This document shows positions 1-9,216 of a stretch of 64,000 nucleotides of DNA, piece by piece (position 1 is the stretch's first letter; each line of letters opens with the position of its first letter). The stretch covers positions 1,942,469 through 2,006,468 of the forward strand of contig WJPL01000001.1 in NCBI GenBank assembly GCA_009649675.1. Direction: 5' to 3'. The notes beneath the pieces are model-generated. The model was not told where the DNA came from and did not search any database. It saw nothing but the letters and a program-made list of their open reading frames with translations. Origin of the DNA: Alphaproteobacteria bacterium HT1-32 (GTDB taxonomy: Bacteria; Pseudomonadota; Alphaproteobacteria; Rhodospirillales; HT1-32). The position numbers and the translations under genes were made by a program.

Positions 1-1
1 G

Positions 2-844
2 AAGGGTCTGTCAGAAGAAACCACCACCGGCGTTCATCGCCTGGTCGAGATGGAAAAGAAGGGCACGCTTGCGGTTCCTGCCATCAATGTGAACGACAGT
101 GTCACCAAGTCGAAATTCGATAACAAGTATGGCTGCCGCGAGAGTCTGGTTGATGCCATCCGTCGTGGTACCGACGTCATGCTGGCGGGCAAGGTTGCCT
201 GTGTCGCCGGTTTTGGCGATGTGGGTAAGGGTTCAGCCGAATCGCTCCGCAACGGTGGTTGCCGCGTGATGGTGACAGAAGCCGACCCGATCTGCGCCCT
301 GCAGGCGGCAATGGAAGGTTTTGAAGTTGTCACGATGGAAGACGCTGCGAAGCGTGCCGATATCTTCGTCACCGCGACGGGCAATATCGACGTCATCACC
401 ATCGATCACATGCGTGACATGAAGGACCGGGCAATTGTCTGCAATATCGGTCACTTCGATTCTGAAATTCAGATCGGCGCGCTGCGTAATCACAAATGGG
501 ACAACATCAAGCCGCAGGTCGACGAAGTCGAATTTCCGGATGGCAAGCGGATCATCGTGCTGGCTGAAGGCCGCCTGGTGAATCTCGGCTGTGCCACTGG
601 CCATCCGAGCTTCGTGATGAGCGCCTCCTTCACCAATCAGGTGCTGGCACAGATCGAACTCTGGCAGAACCATGCGAATTACGAACGCAAGGTTTACGTC
701 CTGCCGAAGCATCTCGATGAAAAGGTTGCGGCTCTGCACCTCGAAAAACTCGGTGCCGTGCTGACCCAGCTGAATGCTGATCAGGCTGCCTATATCGGTG
801 TGGAACAGCAGGGCCCGTTCAAGCCCGACGCCTACCGCTACTGA
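2..844 (+). CDS. ahcY: Adenosylhomocysteinase, 3' part (5' end outside window)
   Basis: This is the C-terminal 280 residues of S-adenosylhomocysteine hydrolase, which splits SAH into adenosine and homocysteine in the cytosol and keeps the methyl cycle running. The reading frame is open from base 2 and starts inside the conserved [11 protein letters not shown] segment. The NAD-binding Rossmann loop [10 protein letters not shown] follows, then [10 protein letters not shown], and the family's C-terminal end KPDAYRY. The missing N-terminal part (roughly 180-190 residues in bacterial members) lies upstream of the window. A strong hairpin with a T-run follows the stop. Identification is secure; only the start is unseen. 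Confidence 0.97.
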   Translation, partial: KGLSEETTTGVHRLVEMEKKGTLAVPAINVNDSVTKSKFDNKYGCRESLVDAIRRGTDVMLAGKVACVAGFGDVGKGSAESLRNGGCRVMVTEADPICALQAAMEGFEVVTMEDAAKRADIFVTATGNIDVITIDHMRDMKDRAIVCNIGHFDSEIQIGALRNHKWDNIKPQVDEVEFPDGKRIIVLAEGRLVNLGCATGHPSFVMSASFTNQVLAQIELWQNHANYERKVYVLPKHLDEKVAALHLEKLGAVLTQLNADQAAYIGVEQQGPFKPDAYRY

Positions 845-866
845 TCGGTTCTCCGTTCACAGAAAG

Positions 867-903
867 CCGTCGCTCCGGATTGTCCGGGGCGGCGGTTTTT
901 TTG
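867..903 (+). terminator. Rho-independent terminator of ahcY
   Basis: A GC-rich inverted repeat (CCGTCGCTCCGG at 867-878 against CCGGGGCGGCGG at 884-895, with mismatches) is followed directly by an eight-base T tract. It lies 23 bases after the ahcY stop codon, the expected place and form for an intrinsic terminator. Confidence 0.8.
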
Positions 904-930
904 TGGCCGGAGAATAGGTGGTTTTCTTTA

Positions 931-1025
931 TCCTTCGAGACGCGGCTATGCCGCTCCTCAGGATGAGGCACCCTTCAATCTACATTCCTCATCCTGAGGA
1001 GGGACGAAGTCCCGTCTCGAAGGAT
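931..1025. repeat. Dispersed palindromic repeat, copy 1
   Basis: A long imperfect inverted repeat of about 95 bases, opening with TCCTTCGAGACGC and closing with its complement ending TCTCGAAGGAT. Inner arms are CTCAGGATGAGG and CCTCATCCTGAGG. A second, related copy lies at 55825-55916 with the same outer and inner arms and different loops. It sits between the ahcY terminator and the 3' end of the convergent response regulator gene. Elements with these arms are widespread between genes in alphaproteobacteria; the role is unknown, possibly transcript 3'-end folding. Confidence 0.85.
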
Positions 1026-1069
1026 GAAGATGAGTTCGGTGAATAAAGGCGGGAGGCTGGAACCCGGTC

Positions 1070-1774
1070 TCAGGGAACCAGTTTGTAGCCGCCGGGTTCG
1101 GTCACCAGAATTTTTGCGTTCGACGGATCACTCTCGATCTTCTGGCGCAGGCGATAGACATGGGTTTCCAGCGTATGGGTGGTGACCCCCGCATTATATC
1201 CCCAGACTTCGTTCAGCAGCACATCACGACCGATGACCTTGTCGCCGGCCCGGAACAGATATTTCAGGATGGCGGCTTCTTTTTCGGTCAGGCGGACCTT
1301 CTTGTTGGTGTCGCCAAGCAGCAGCAGCTTCTGCGCCGGCTGGAAGCTGTAGGGGCCAATCTGGAAAACGGCATCTTCGCTTTGCTCATGCTGGCGGATC
1401 TGTGCCCGCAGGCGGGCCAGCAGGACACCCATGCGAAACGGCTTGGTGATGTAGTCGTTGGCACCGGCATCCAGTCCCAGAATGGTGTCGGCATCCGTAT
1501 CGGCCCCGGTCAGCATGATGATCGGGGATTTGACGCCGGCCTTGCGCATCAGTTTGCAGACATCCCGGCCATCCATATCCGGCAGGCCGACATCCAGCAG
1601 GATGATATCGTGATAGTCGGCTTTCGCTACTTCCATGGCACCGGCGGCGGTGTCGCAGACTTCAACCAGAAAGTCTTCATGCAGCCGCAGTTGCTCGGCG
1701 AGAGATTCCGTTAACGCCGGATCATCATCGACGACCAGTATCCGCTTGCCCGTGATCTGTCCTTGCACACTCAT
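1070..1774 (-). CDS. OmpR/PhoB-type response regulator
   Basis: A 234-residue two-domain transcription factor. Residues about 10-122 form a receiver with the acidic pair in VVDDDP, the phosphorylation Asp in LLDVGLPDMDG, the T in MLTGADTD and the Lys in DYITKPF. Residues about 135-234 form a winged-helix DNA-binding domain (LTEKEAAILKYL, then THTLETHVYRLRQKIE and the GGYKLVP end). The ATG is preceded by GGAG at proper spacing. No kinase is adjacent, so the partner is unknown; two orphan histidine kinases occur elsewhere in the window. Targets cannot be read from the sequence. Confidence 0.93.
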   Translation of the reverse strand: MSVQGQITGKRILVVDDDPALTESLAEQLRLHEDFLVEVCDTAAGAMEVAKADYHDIILLDVGLPDMDGRDVCKLMRKAGVKSPIIMLTGADTDADTILGLDAGANDYITKPFRMGVLLARLRAQIRQHEQSEDAVFQIGPYSFQPAQKLLLLGDTNKKVRLTEKEAAILKYLFRAGDKVIGRDVLLNEVWGYNAGVTTHTLETHVYRLRQKIESDPSNAKILVTEPGGYKLVP

Positions 1775-1906
1775 TCCGGAACTCCATTCGGCTTACCGAC
1801 TACTATTTGTCTAGCCCCGGACAGACAGCACCGCAAGCCGCATCCTGCGACAAGGCGCTTGTGCATCACGGCGGAACCTCACATATCTGAACGATATCGT
1901 GATCGA

Positions 1907-3034
1907 ATGAGTTCTTCCATGAATGCCGCCTGGTCTCTTGCTAGCCCCTATAGTCGTGTTAACCGTGCCATCGCCGAACTGCGCCGGGGTGCCATTGTCC
2001 TGGTGACCGGTGCTGACGGTAGCGCGGCCCTGGTGCAGGCAGCGGAATATGCGTCGGAAGAAAGCCTCGACAGTCTGCGGCACGTGGTTGGTCATGATCT
2101 GATGCTGGCGGTGACGGCCCGGCGCGCCGGTATTCTTGGCCTCTCGGATGCGGCGTCCGGATCGATTGCCCTGTCGCTGCCAAGGGGCTTTCCGGCACAG
2201 GCTGTGCGGGCCCTGGCTGATCCGGCGGCGGCTTTGCCCGGTGCGGTTGAGGCTCCGGCACGGGCGGCACCCGGGGATGAGGACAGCTACTGGAACGGCG
2301 CTGTGGCCCTGGCCCGTGCGGCGCGACTGTTGCCGGCGGCATTACTGGCCCCCGGCCCGGCGGGCAGCCTGGAAGGTGTTGCCAGTGACCGTGACCTGCT
2401 GCGCGTTTCGACCGCCGATGTCCGGGCGTTTCAGGCCACGGGGGGTGGGGAACTGACGGTGGTCGGTGATGCCGCGGTGCCACTCATCGATGCGGAGGAA
2501 ACGCGTATTGTTGCCTTTCGCCCGGCGGATGGGGGCAAGGAACATCTCGCAATCGTGATCGGAGAGCCGCAGCTTAATGACCCGGTACTGATCAGATTGC
2601 ACAGCGAATGCTTCACCGGTGACCTGCTCGGTAGTCTGCGCTGTGACTGCGGCGACCAGCTACGGGGGGCGATTGATGCCATTGCCAAGGAAGGGGCCGG
2701 CATTCTGCTGTATCTTGCGCAGGAAGGCCGGGGGATCGGCCTGATCAACAAGCTCAGGGCCTACGAGTTGCAGGACCGGGGAGCGGATACGGTCGAGGCG
2801 AACGAGATGCTGGGTTTTGACTCAGATGAACGAATTTACCGTCCGGCGGCTGAAATGTTGCGGTCCCTCGGGGTCCGTCAGGTACGGCTGATGACCAACA
2901 ATCCGCTTAAGGTTGAAGCCCTGCAGGAGGCCGGCGTCACGGTCGCTGAACGGGTACCGCATATCTTCCCGTCAAATGACCACAACGCCTTCTATATCGA
3001 CACCAAGACACGAAAGTCCGGCCATTTGTTCTGA
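1907..3034 (+). CDS. ribA: GTP cyclohydrolase II with degenerate RibB-like N-terminal domain
   Basis: A 375-residue protein for the first step of riboflavin synthesis (GTP to diaminohydroxyribosylaminopyrimidine phosphate). The C-terminal half carries the zinc cysteines in SECFTGDLLGSLRCDCGDQ, the catalytic stretch AQEGRGIGLINK and the YRPAAEMLRSLG/MTNNPLK signature. The N-terminal half (about 15-190) aligns with DHBP synthase, but the acidic DDEDRENEGD-type catalytic loop is replaced by TGADGSAALVQ, so RibB activity is probably lost. The frame is open further upstream, to 1763, but that extension overlaps the divergent regulator and has no protein character; the ATG at 1907 (or 1919) is preferred. 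Confidence 0.93.
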   Translation: MSSSMNAAWSLASPYSRVNRAIAELRRGAIVLVTGADGSAALVQAAEYASEESLDSLRHVVGHDLMLAVTARRAGILGLSDAASGSIALSLPRGFPAQAVRALADPAAALPGAVEAPARAAPGDEDSYWNGAVALARAARLLPAALLAPGPAGSLEGVASDRDLLRVSTADVRAFQATGGGELTVVGDAAVPLIDAEETRIVAFRPADGGKEHLAIVIGEPQLNDPVLIRLHSECFTGDLLGSLRCDCGDQLRGAIDAIAKEGAGILLYLAQEGRGIGLINKLRAYELQDRGADTVEANEMLGFDSDERIYRPAAEMLRSLGVRQVRLMTNNPLKVEALQEAGVTVAERVPHIFPSNDHNAFYIDTKTRKSGHLF

Positions 3035-3062
3035 CCGGTCGCGGCGACAGTGCGGTGCGGGG

Positions 3063-3740
3063 TCAGTCGGGACGGCGATAACGGTTCTGCAGCGGATCGA
3101 AATCAGGAAATGACCGGCTGAAGAAGGCGACACGTTCCCGGGATTTTTCAATACGCCACTGTGGCCATTCATGGGCTGCTTCCGGGGCCATACCGGGTTC
3201 GACATCCGTGCCCTGAAACTGTCCGGCCAGATCAACGCTGCCATGATCGTTCTCGACGCTCAGCGCACTGTCTTCATCCAGCAGGGCAACACCCAGTTTG
3301 CGGCCCTCATAACCGCCGAAGAAATCTGTGCCGCGGATACCGATGGTTGCTGCCTGTGTCCGGAAGACCAGTTCCTTGTCCTGCATGTCGGCAATCCGTC
3401 CGCTGATCGCCCGGAAGGCGCCGCGCAGCAGGGAGATCACCGCGTTTCCCCGGTCTTCGGCAGGAACGAAAGCAAAATCAGCAACGGAGGCAATGGTCTG
3501 ATCGCTGAGAATGATCCGGGTATCATCGGTCAAAACCAGTTCAAGGCGGGTTTCCGGTCCGGTGGAGAGCACTTCAGACAGGAAAATTTCGCTGCCCGGA
3601 TCAAGAGTACGAACCAGGCCATTCTTTGATGCGGTTGCATCGCCTTCCAGCCGGGTGACAACGCCAATGGCGTCTTCAGCGAAGGCGGCAATCGGTGATA
3701 AGACAAGGGCAATAGCGGCAATGACAAAGCTGAAACGCAT
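3063..3740 (-). CDS. Secreted FecR-domain protein
   Basis: A 225-residue protein with a clear Sec signal peptide (MRFSFVIAAIALVLSPIAAFA, cleavage after AFA). A FecR-like domain follows at about 25-160: GVVTRLEGDATASKNG, a threshold-like block on release from high potential (DPGSEIFLSEVLSTG), and TQAATIGIRGTDFFGG. Such domains occur in periplasmic or surface proteins and are not limited to iron sensing. It has no TonB receptor or sigma factor beside it, so a FecIR function is not indicated. The start was chosen at the ATG preceded by AAGGA; the longer open frame to 3875 has no signal character. It is convergent with ribA. Confidence 0.8.
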   Translation of the reverse strand: MRFSFVIAAIALVLSPIAAFAEDAIGVVTRLEGDATASKNGLVRTLDPGSEIFLSEVLSTGPETRLELVLTDDTRIILSDQTIASVADFAFVPAEDRGNAVISLLRGAFRAISGRIADMQDKELVFRTQAATIGIRGTDFFGGYEGRKLGVALLDEDSALSVENDHGSVDLAGQFQGTDVEPGMAPEAAHEWPQWRIEKSRERVAFFSRSFPDFDPLQNRYRRPD

Positions 3741-3909
3741 GACAATTCCTTGGTTGGAGAACCTGTCCGGTCGACAATGAACTGGCCCTGAAAGTGCCGG
3801 TTTGCGCCCGGCTTGGCAAGTATCCGTGGCCCGGGCGGTATCATCCTTCTCGACGACAGGCCTGCCAGCGTGCATCTTCCCCCTCCCGCCGCTTTTCAGG
3901 TCATCTGTC

Positions 3910-4821
3910 TTGGGTCTTCTGTTCGATATTATTTACGGCGTTTCGCTGCCTATCATGGTGATGATCGCGCTGGGCTGGTTTGCACAACGCTGGCTCAGTC
4001 TGGATTTGCCGACACTCGGCAGATTGCATCTCAACATCACCCTGCCCTGCTTCATCATCTTTCATCTTGCCACGACCGAGGCATCATTATCCTCGCTTGG
4101 TAATATTGCCTGGTTCACGATCGTGCAGTTCTTTGTGCTGTTTGGCCTTGGCTGGATGGCAGGGCGCTGGCTGAAGACGGAACATCGCCACATACCGGTC
4201 ATCGCGATTGCCATCGCTTTCCCGAATACCGGGAATTACGGAATTCCGCTGATCGAACTGGCGTTCGGGCCTGCCTATATCGCACCGCAGGCGGTCATCA
4301 TGACGCTGCATTCCATTCTGATCATGTCGGTTGGTGTTCTGGCGCTGACTGCCGGGGCGGGGGACTGGAAGGCATCGATGAAAGCGTCGATATCCAGCCC
4401 CGTTATTCCGGCGATCATCATCGGACTGGGGCTGAACGTTACCGATATCGTGTTGCCGACGCCGTTGCTGTTCCCGTTGCAGATGATGGCGGGTGCCTTT
4501 GCACCGCTGGCACTGCTGATTCTGGGGGCCAGTCTTGCCACGGCTGACCGTCAGGATGTCTGGCGGCTGGCACCGCCGGTGATGATCCTGCGGTTGCTGG
4601 TGGCCCCGATACTGACCTGGTTCGCCTGTCTGGCGATTGGCTTTGATCCGGTCATGACGGCTTTTCTTGTCGTCAATGCCTGCGGGCCGGTTGGCGTCAT
4701 GCTGGTTATCGTCTGTTCGCAGCATGAGAACGGACGCAATGTCGCCGCGATGTCCGTATTCACGACGACATTGGTAGCACCATTCGTGGCAACGGTGGCG
4801 CTGTACCTGCTGCGGACCTGA
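3910..4821 (+). CDS. AEC-family (auxin efflux carrier-like) membrane transporter
   Basis: About 303 residues with roughly ten hydrophobic segments. It shows the family's layout: an N-terminal block (SLPIMVMIALGWFAQRW), the central FPNTGNYGIPLIELAFG with its conserved NxGxxGxP-like motif, and a second repeat of five helices ending in ALYLLRT. AEC proteins in bacteria move organic acids such as malate or malonate; the substrate here cannot be read. No ATG fits well: the TTG at 3910 gives the best N-terminus, an inner ATG at 3955 would cut the first helix, and the frame is open to 3802. It ends 3 bases before the convergent nhaA stop. Confidence 0.85.
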   Translation: MGLLFDIIYGVSLPIMVMIALGWFAQRWLSLDLPTLGRLHLNITLPCFIIFHLATTEASLSSLGNIAWFTIVQFFVLFGLGWMAGRWLKTEHRHIPVIAIAIAFPNTGNYGIPLIELAFGPAYIAPQAVIMTLHSILIMSVGVLALTAGAGDWKASMKASISSPVIPAIIIGLGLNVTDIVLPTPLLFPLQMMAGAFAPLALLILGASLATADRQDVWRLAPPVMILRLLVAPILTWFACLAIGFDPVMTAFLVVNACGPVGVMLVIVCSQHENGRNVAAMSVFTTTLVAPFVATVALYLLRT

Positions 4822-4824
4822 CCG

Positions 4825-6027
4825 TCAGGCCGGTTTTCGTTCCGGCAGAGGCGCGCGCCCGGCAGTGAGCGCCAGATACCCGATGATGGCCGAGATCACC
4901 GATCCGCCGAGGACGCCAAGACGTACCGGTGCCGCATAGGACGGATCACTGAAAGCCAGCCCGCCAATGAACAGGCTCATGGTGAAGCCAATCCCGCACA
5001 GTGCACTGACGCCATAGATCTGTCGCCAGTCCGCACCTTCCGGCAGTTTGGCCAGGCCGGTTTTGATGGACAGCCAGATTGATCCGAAGATGCCGATCTG
5101 CTTACCGATCACCAGACCGAGTGCAACGCCCAGCGTGACCGGGTGGGTGAGTACTTCGAGCCCCAGTCCGGCGAAGGATACACCCGCGTTACAGAAACCG
5201 AATACGGGCAACACCCCGTAGGCAACCCAGGGGTGGAGCATATGTTCGAGATAGCGGAGCGGCTCGTCGCCGTCTTTTTCCTTACCGCCACCGAGCGGGA
5301 TGAACATGGCGAGGGTGACACCGGCCAGTGTTGCATGGACCCCGGATTTCAGCACTGCGACCCACAGAACAAGCCCGATCAGTATATAGGGAGTGAGCTG
5401 GCGGACGTTCATCCGGTTCAGAATGGCCAGCCCGATGATCGAGATCGCAGCAACCAGCAGCGACAGTAGAGACAGATCGGATGTATAGAACAGCGCAATG
5501 ATGATAATCGCCCCGAGATCGTCAAAGATCGCGATGGCGGTCAGCAAGACTTTCAGCGACAGCGGTGCCCGCGATCCGACAAGCGCCAGAATGCCGAGGG
5601 CAAAGGCAATGTCTGTTGCGGCGGGGATGGCCCAGCCACTCAGTGCAACCGGGTCATCCCAGGCGATAAAGGCATAGATGCCCGCCGGCACCGCCATGCC
5701 GCCGATGGCTGCAATGGCCGGTAACATGGCCTGACTGCGGCTGGAAAGTTCGCCGTCGAGGAACTCGCGTTTTATTTCAAGACCGACAAGCAGGAAGAAG
5801 ATCGCCATCAGGCCGTCATTGACGATCAGAAGGACATTTTTTTCAATCGCAAGCGGGCCGACGATGATGGAAAAGGGAGCCTGCAGAATGGCGTCGTAGA
5901 TCGGGCCCAATCCGACATTGGCGATTACCAGCGCTACAGCTGATGCGGCAATCAGTACAATACCGCCGGATGCCTCCAGCTGAAAAAATTCCTCGGCACG
6001 TTTCAGCACCTTCTTGGCAATCACCAT
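4825..6027 (-). CDS. nhaA: Na+/H+ antiporter NhaA
   Basis: A 400-residue inner-membrane antiporter that exports Na+ or Li+ in exchange for protons and supports pH and salt balance. It has the family's N-terminal FFQLEASGGIVLI, the NDGLMAIFFLLVGLEIKREF block, the AATDIAFALGIL segment, and the essential aspartate pair in AIFDDLGAIIII, followed by the C-terminal TMSLFIGGLAF. Length is normal for the family. The ATG at 6027 is the first possible start. The AT-rich stretch upstream is a likely promoter. A salt antiporter fits a marine or halotolerant host but is not proof of it. Confidence 0.96.
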   Translation of the reverse strand: MVIAKKVLKRAEEFFQLEASGGIVLIAASAVALVIANVGLGPIYDAILQAPFSIIVGPLAIEKNVLLIVNDGLMAIFFLLVGLEIKREFLDGELSSRSQAMLPAIAAIGGMAVPAGIYAFIAWDDPVALSGWAIPAATDIAFALGILALVGSRAPLSLKVLLTAIAIFDDLGAIIIIALFYTSDLSLLSLLVAAISIIGLAILNRMNVRQLTPYILIGLVLWVAVLKSGVHATLAGVTLAMFIPLGGGKEKDGDEPLRYLEHMLHPWVAYGVLPVFGFCNAGVSFAGLGLEVLTHPVTLGVALGLVIGKQIGIFGSIWLSIKTGLAKLPEGADWRQIYGVSALCGIGFTMSLFIGGLAFSDPSYAAPVRLGVLGGSVISAIIGYLALTAGRAPLPERKPA

Positions 6028-6073
6028 TCCCTTGTCCTTATCTGTGTTCTCCCGTCAGCTAGGTAATAAAATT

Positions 6074-6101
6074 ATTTTATACATCAAGTAATTGGTTTGA
6101 A
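6074..6101 (-). promoter_or_regulatory. Possible nhaA promoter
   Basis: Read on the minus strand, TTCAAA and TAAAAT are separated by 16 bases in an otherwise unusually AT-rich stretch (about 6060-6115) upstream of nhaA. The -35 match is weak, so this is a suggestion only. Confidence 0.3.
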
Positions 6102-6244
6102 TTTTATCGATGTTTTCCTGTTCTGGCCTGCATATGTGGCTGAACGGGATTCTTTTCCGGTCGTGATGACTGGAACAAACTGGCCTTTCGACGCATATTG
6201 CGCCGCACTTATCGTAGCCATGTCTGAACCGGAGCCCGACCAAG

Positions 6245-7837
6245 ATGTCTGATGCAACCACCCCACCAATCCAGCGCGCCCTGATTTCCGTCTATGACAA
6301 GACCGGTCTGGTCGAGTTCGGGCGGGTACTGGCGGACATGGGTGTCCATATTCTGTCGACTGGCGGCTCTGCCAGAATGCTGGCCGAAGCGGGTATTCCG
6401 GTGACGGAAGTATCAGACCATACAGGTTTCCCGGAAATGCTGGATGGCCGGGTCAAGACGCTGCATCCGAAAATTCACGGTGGTCTGCTGGGCCTGCGGG
6501 ATAACCGGGAACACGGCAAGACGATGGCCTCGCATGGTATTGCTCCCATCGACATGCTGGTCTGCAATCTCTATCCGTTCGAGGAAACACTGGCGTCGGG
6601 CGCAGAGTTTGATGAATGCATCGAGCAGATCGATATCGGTGGCCCGGCGATGACCCGCTCGGCGTCGAAGAATCATCGTTCTGTGACGGTGATCAGCGAT
6701 CCGGAAGACTACAATCTGGTGCTGGGAGAAATGAAGGAGAACAATGGCGGCACTACCGCGGCGACCCGTCGCCGACTGGCTGCCAAGGCATTCACCCGTA
6801 CCGCTGCCTATGATGCCGCAATTTCCACATGGCTGACGACGCAGACTGATGAAGACAGTGCGTTCCCGCCGGTGCTTTCGGTTTCCGGAAAGTTGCAGCA
6901 GACCCTGCGATATGGCGAAAACCCGCACCAGTCCGCCGCCTTGTATGCGGGATCGGAAAAGCGCCCGGGTGTGGTGACGGCGACCCAGTTGCAGGGCAAG
7001 GAACTCAGCTTCAACAACATCAATGACACAGATGCGGCCTATGAACTGGTGGCCGAATTTGGTGAGCCTGCTGTTGCGATTATCAAGCATGCCAATCCCT
7101 GCGGTGTGGCTGTTGCGTCCGAGACGCTGGATGCCTACCGGCGGGCACTGGCCTGTGACCCGGTCAGCGCCTTTGGCGGGATCATTGCCCTGAACCGCCC
7201 ACTGTTTGCGGATACGGCGGAAGAGATCGCCAAACTGTTCGCGGAAGTGGTGATCGCACCGGAAATCAATGAGGCTGCCCGGAAAATTCTGTCGGCCAAG
7301 AAGAACGTTCGTGTACTTGAAGTCGGTGGCCTGCCGGATCCGGCAGCACCGGGCATGACCATTCGTACAGTCGCTGGCGGATATCTGTTGCAGGGTCGCG
7401 ATAATGGCCGCGTTGCCGAAGCCGATCTGCGGGTGGTGACGAAGCGGGCACCGGACAGCCGGGAAATGCGCGATCTGCTGACGGCCTTCCGGATCTGCAA
7501 ACATGTGAAGTCGAATGCCATCGTTTATGTAAAGGATGGTGCGACCGTGGGTGTCGGTGCCGGACAGATGAGCCGGGTCGATTCAGCCCGGATCGCCGTT
7601 ATCAAATCATCCGAGGCCGCCGCGGCAGCCGGTGACAAGACCAAGCGCACAGACGGTTGCGTCGTTGCCTCAGATGCTTTCTTCCCGTTTGCGGATGGCC
7701 TGATGGCCGCAGTGGATGCGGGTGCAACCGCCGTCATCCAGCCCGGCGGATCGATGCGGGATGACGAGGTTATCGCCGCCGCCGATGAAGCCGGGATTGC
7801 GATGGTGATGACCGGTATGCGGCATTTCCGCCATTGA
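6245..7837 (+). CDS. purH: Bifunctional AICAR formyltransferase / IMP cyclohydrolase
   Basis: A 530-residue enzyme for the last two steps of purine synthesis (AICAR to FAICAR with formyl-THF, then closure to IMP). Residues 1-about 150 are the MGS-like cyclohydrolase domain ([25 protein letters not shown]). The remainder is the transformylase domain with [13 protein letters not shown], the Lys-His of [22 protein letters not shown] and the C-terminal [10 protein letters not shown] and [13 protein letters not shown]. Length and motif order are complete. It is divergent from nhaA and upstream of the aldolase gene. Confidence 0.98.
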   Translation: MSDATTPPIQRALISVYDKTGLVEFGRVLADMGVHILSTGGSARMLAEAGIPVTEVSDHTGFPEMLDGRVKTLHPKIHGGLLGLRDNREHGKTMASHGIAPIDMLVCNLYPFEETLASGAEFDECIEQIDIGGPAMTRSASKNHRSVTVISDPEDYNLVLGEMKENNGGTTAATRRRLAAKAFTRTAAYDAAISTWLTTQTDEDSAFPPVLSVSGKLQQTLRYGENPHQSAALYAGSEKRPGVVTATQLQGKELSFNNINDTDAAYELVAEFGEPAVAIIKHANPCGVAVASETLDAYRRALACDPVSAFGGIIALNRPLFADTAEEIAKLFAEVVIAPEINEAARKILSAKKNVRVLEVGGLPDPAAPGMTIRTVAGGYLLQGRDNGRVAEADLRVVTKRAPDSREMRDLLTAFRICKHVKSNAIVYVKDGATVGVGAGQMSRVDSARIAVIKSSEAAAAAGDKTKRTDGCVVASDAFFPFADGLMAAVDAGATAVIQPGGSMRDDEVIAAADEAGIAMVMTGMRHFRH

Positions 7838-7887
7838 TCCGGGGCCTTTGGTTGCGGCTTTCCCCCAAATCACGCAGAGTTTGAGCC

Positions 7888-8667
7888 ATGAGCATCAGCG
7901 GACGGCAGTATCAGAACCGGTTGAAGACAGCACTTGGTGAGGGTGCAGCAACAATTGGTGGCTGGGTTTGCAGCGGATCGCCCGCCATGGCGGAAGCGAT
8001 GGCAACGCTGGGGTTCGACTGGATCGCCGTGGATATGGAGCATACGGCAACCGGCCTTGCGACGGCGGAAGCGATTTTCGTCATCTGCGAGCGTTATGAT
8101 GTGGCACCGCTGGTGCGCCTGCCGGAAGCCGATCCGATTCTTGCACGGCGGCTTCTGGATATTGGCGCTCACGGCTTCATTGTTCCCCAGGTCGAAGATG
8201 CCGGGGCGTTGCAGGATTTTGCGGACCATCTGGTCTATCCCCCGGCGGGCAAACGCGGGGTCTGCCTGTCACGAATGAATGCCTGGGGTGATGACTTTGC
8301 CGATTATCACAAGGGTTTTGCCCCGGTGATCGCGCCACAGATCGAATCCGCCCGTGGCATTGCCAATGTCGCGGCAATCGCCGGGCTGGATTGTGTCGAT
8401 GCGGTCTTCCTCGGGCCGTACGATCTGTCTGCCGATCTTGGATGCGCCGGAGACTTTACCGCAGGCCCGTTTACAGCCGCCTGTGCAACATATCGGGAAG
8501 CCTGCTCGGCAACCGGTAAGGCAATGGGCATTCATCAGGTTGATCCGGATATGGATGCCCTGAACGGTCGGTTGCAGGAAGGCTATCGCTTTATCGCATA
8601 CGGCACGGATACGGTAGCCACCCGAAAGGCGCTGGGTGGCCTCCGCGATATCGCCGGACGCAGCTAG
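7888..8667 (+). CDS. HpcH/HpaI-family aldolase
   Basis: A 259-residue class II pyruvate aldolase of the HpcH/HpaI (citrate lyase-like) family, which cleaves or forms 2-keto-3-deoxy or 4-hydroxy-2-oxo acids with a divalent metal. Metal ligands are visible as Glu in APQIESARGI and Asp in FLGPYDLSADLG; WIAVDMEHTATG and HGFIVPQVED are further family blocks. It starts 50 bases after purH and may be co-transcribed. The exact substrate (2-dehydro-3-deoxyglucarate, 4-hydroxy-2-oxoheptanedioate or other) cannot be assigned. Its 3' third, from 8413, is the left part of an 804-bp tandem duplication. Confidence 0.9.
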   Translation: MSISGRQYQNRLKTALGEGAATIGGWVCSGSPAMAEAMATLGFDWIAVDMEHTATGLATAEAIFVICERYDVAPLVRLPEADPILARRLLDIGAHGFIVPQVEDAGALQDFADHLVYPPAGKRGVCLSRMNAWGDDFADYHKGFAPVIAPQIESARGIANVAAIAGLDCVDAVFLGPYDLSADLGCAGDFTAGPFTAACATYREACSATGKAMGIHQVDPDMDALNGRLQEGYRFIAYGTDTVATRKALGGLRDIAGRS

Positions 8668-9216
8668 CGGCTAACTCTGCCCGCTGCTGCTGGTTTAGCC
8701 GGATACTGGATTATCTATGCTTTTACGGTTTCCTGCTCACAGTTTATGGGTATTCCGGCAGCGATCATTTCCAGTTCGAAATCGGTCAGTTCGTCGTCGT
8801 TTGCAACGCTCTGCACGATTTCCGTCAGATTGAAGATGGCCAGGCGTATCTCCTCGGAAGTAAGGGAGAAACCCCGTTCGCGAGCGATGTCTTCAATGGT
8901 ACCAATGAAAACGGCTTCGTCCTGAATGCCTGACAAACGGTGAAGAATTTCATCGTCATTGCGCGCTATTCTGTAGAAGTCTTCGGCGGATGTAGTCAAT
9001 TTCCTTCTCCTGATGAAGTGTTTTATCCATCTGCTGATGAAAAAGCGTAGATTACTACAAACTCATCCTAGCCCGGTAAGCTGCTTCAGGTATGACTGTG
9101 AATTCAAATTTCGTTGACTGAATATCCCGGGTTTTCGCCGGATTGTTACTTTTATCGATCAGGGGATGATCCGGTTTGTTCCCGAATTACAACCTTGCCA
9201 GATGCGGAACGGCTTA
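8413..9216. repeat. 804-bp tandem duplication, unit 1
   Basis: The unit starts at GGGCCGTACG inside the aldolase gene and runs through the aldolase 3' end, the Nif11-like gene and an intergenic stretch, ending at GGCTTA just before the second GGGCCGTACG at 9217. Unit 2 (9217-10020) repeats all of it with scattered substitutions, and a third GGGCCGT stands at 10021. Both units measure 804 bases. The seven-base GGGCCGT at all three borders marks the recombination point. Confidence 0.93.
8715..8999 (-). CDS. Nif11-like leader / putative RiPP precursor, copy 1
   Basis: A 94-residue acidic peptide. Its layout matches the Nif11-type leader seen on many ribosomally made, modified peptides: an N-terminal helix (DFYRIARNDDEILHRL), the IEDIARERGFSLTSEEI block that corresponds to the IAKEAGF..S.EE core of the family, and LTDFELEMIAAG at 71-82, resembling the double-glycine cleavage motif. 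This would release a 12-residue tail, IPINCEQETVKA, with a single Cys. No modification enzyme, peptidase-transporter or nif gene is near, so production of a RiPP is inference. It is convergent with the aldolase gene and 89% identical (84/94) to copy 2. Confidence 0.7.
   Translation of the reverse strand: MTTSAEDFYRIARNDDEILHRLSGIQDEAVFIGTIEDIARERGFSLTSEEIRLAIFNLTEIVQSVANDDELTDFELEMIAAGIPINCEQETVKA

Noticed and set aside
3063-3740. A FecI-FecR iron signalling role for the FecR-domain protein.
   Set aside because: It has a cleavable Sec signal rather than an anti-sigma membrane layout, and no sigma factor or TonB receptor is near.
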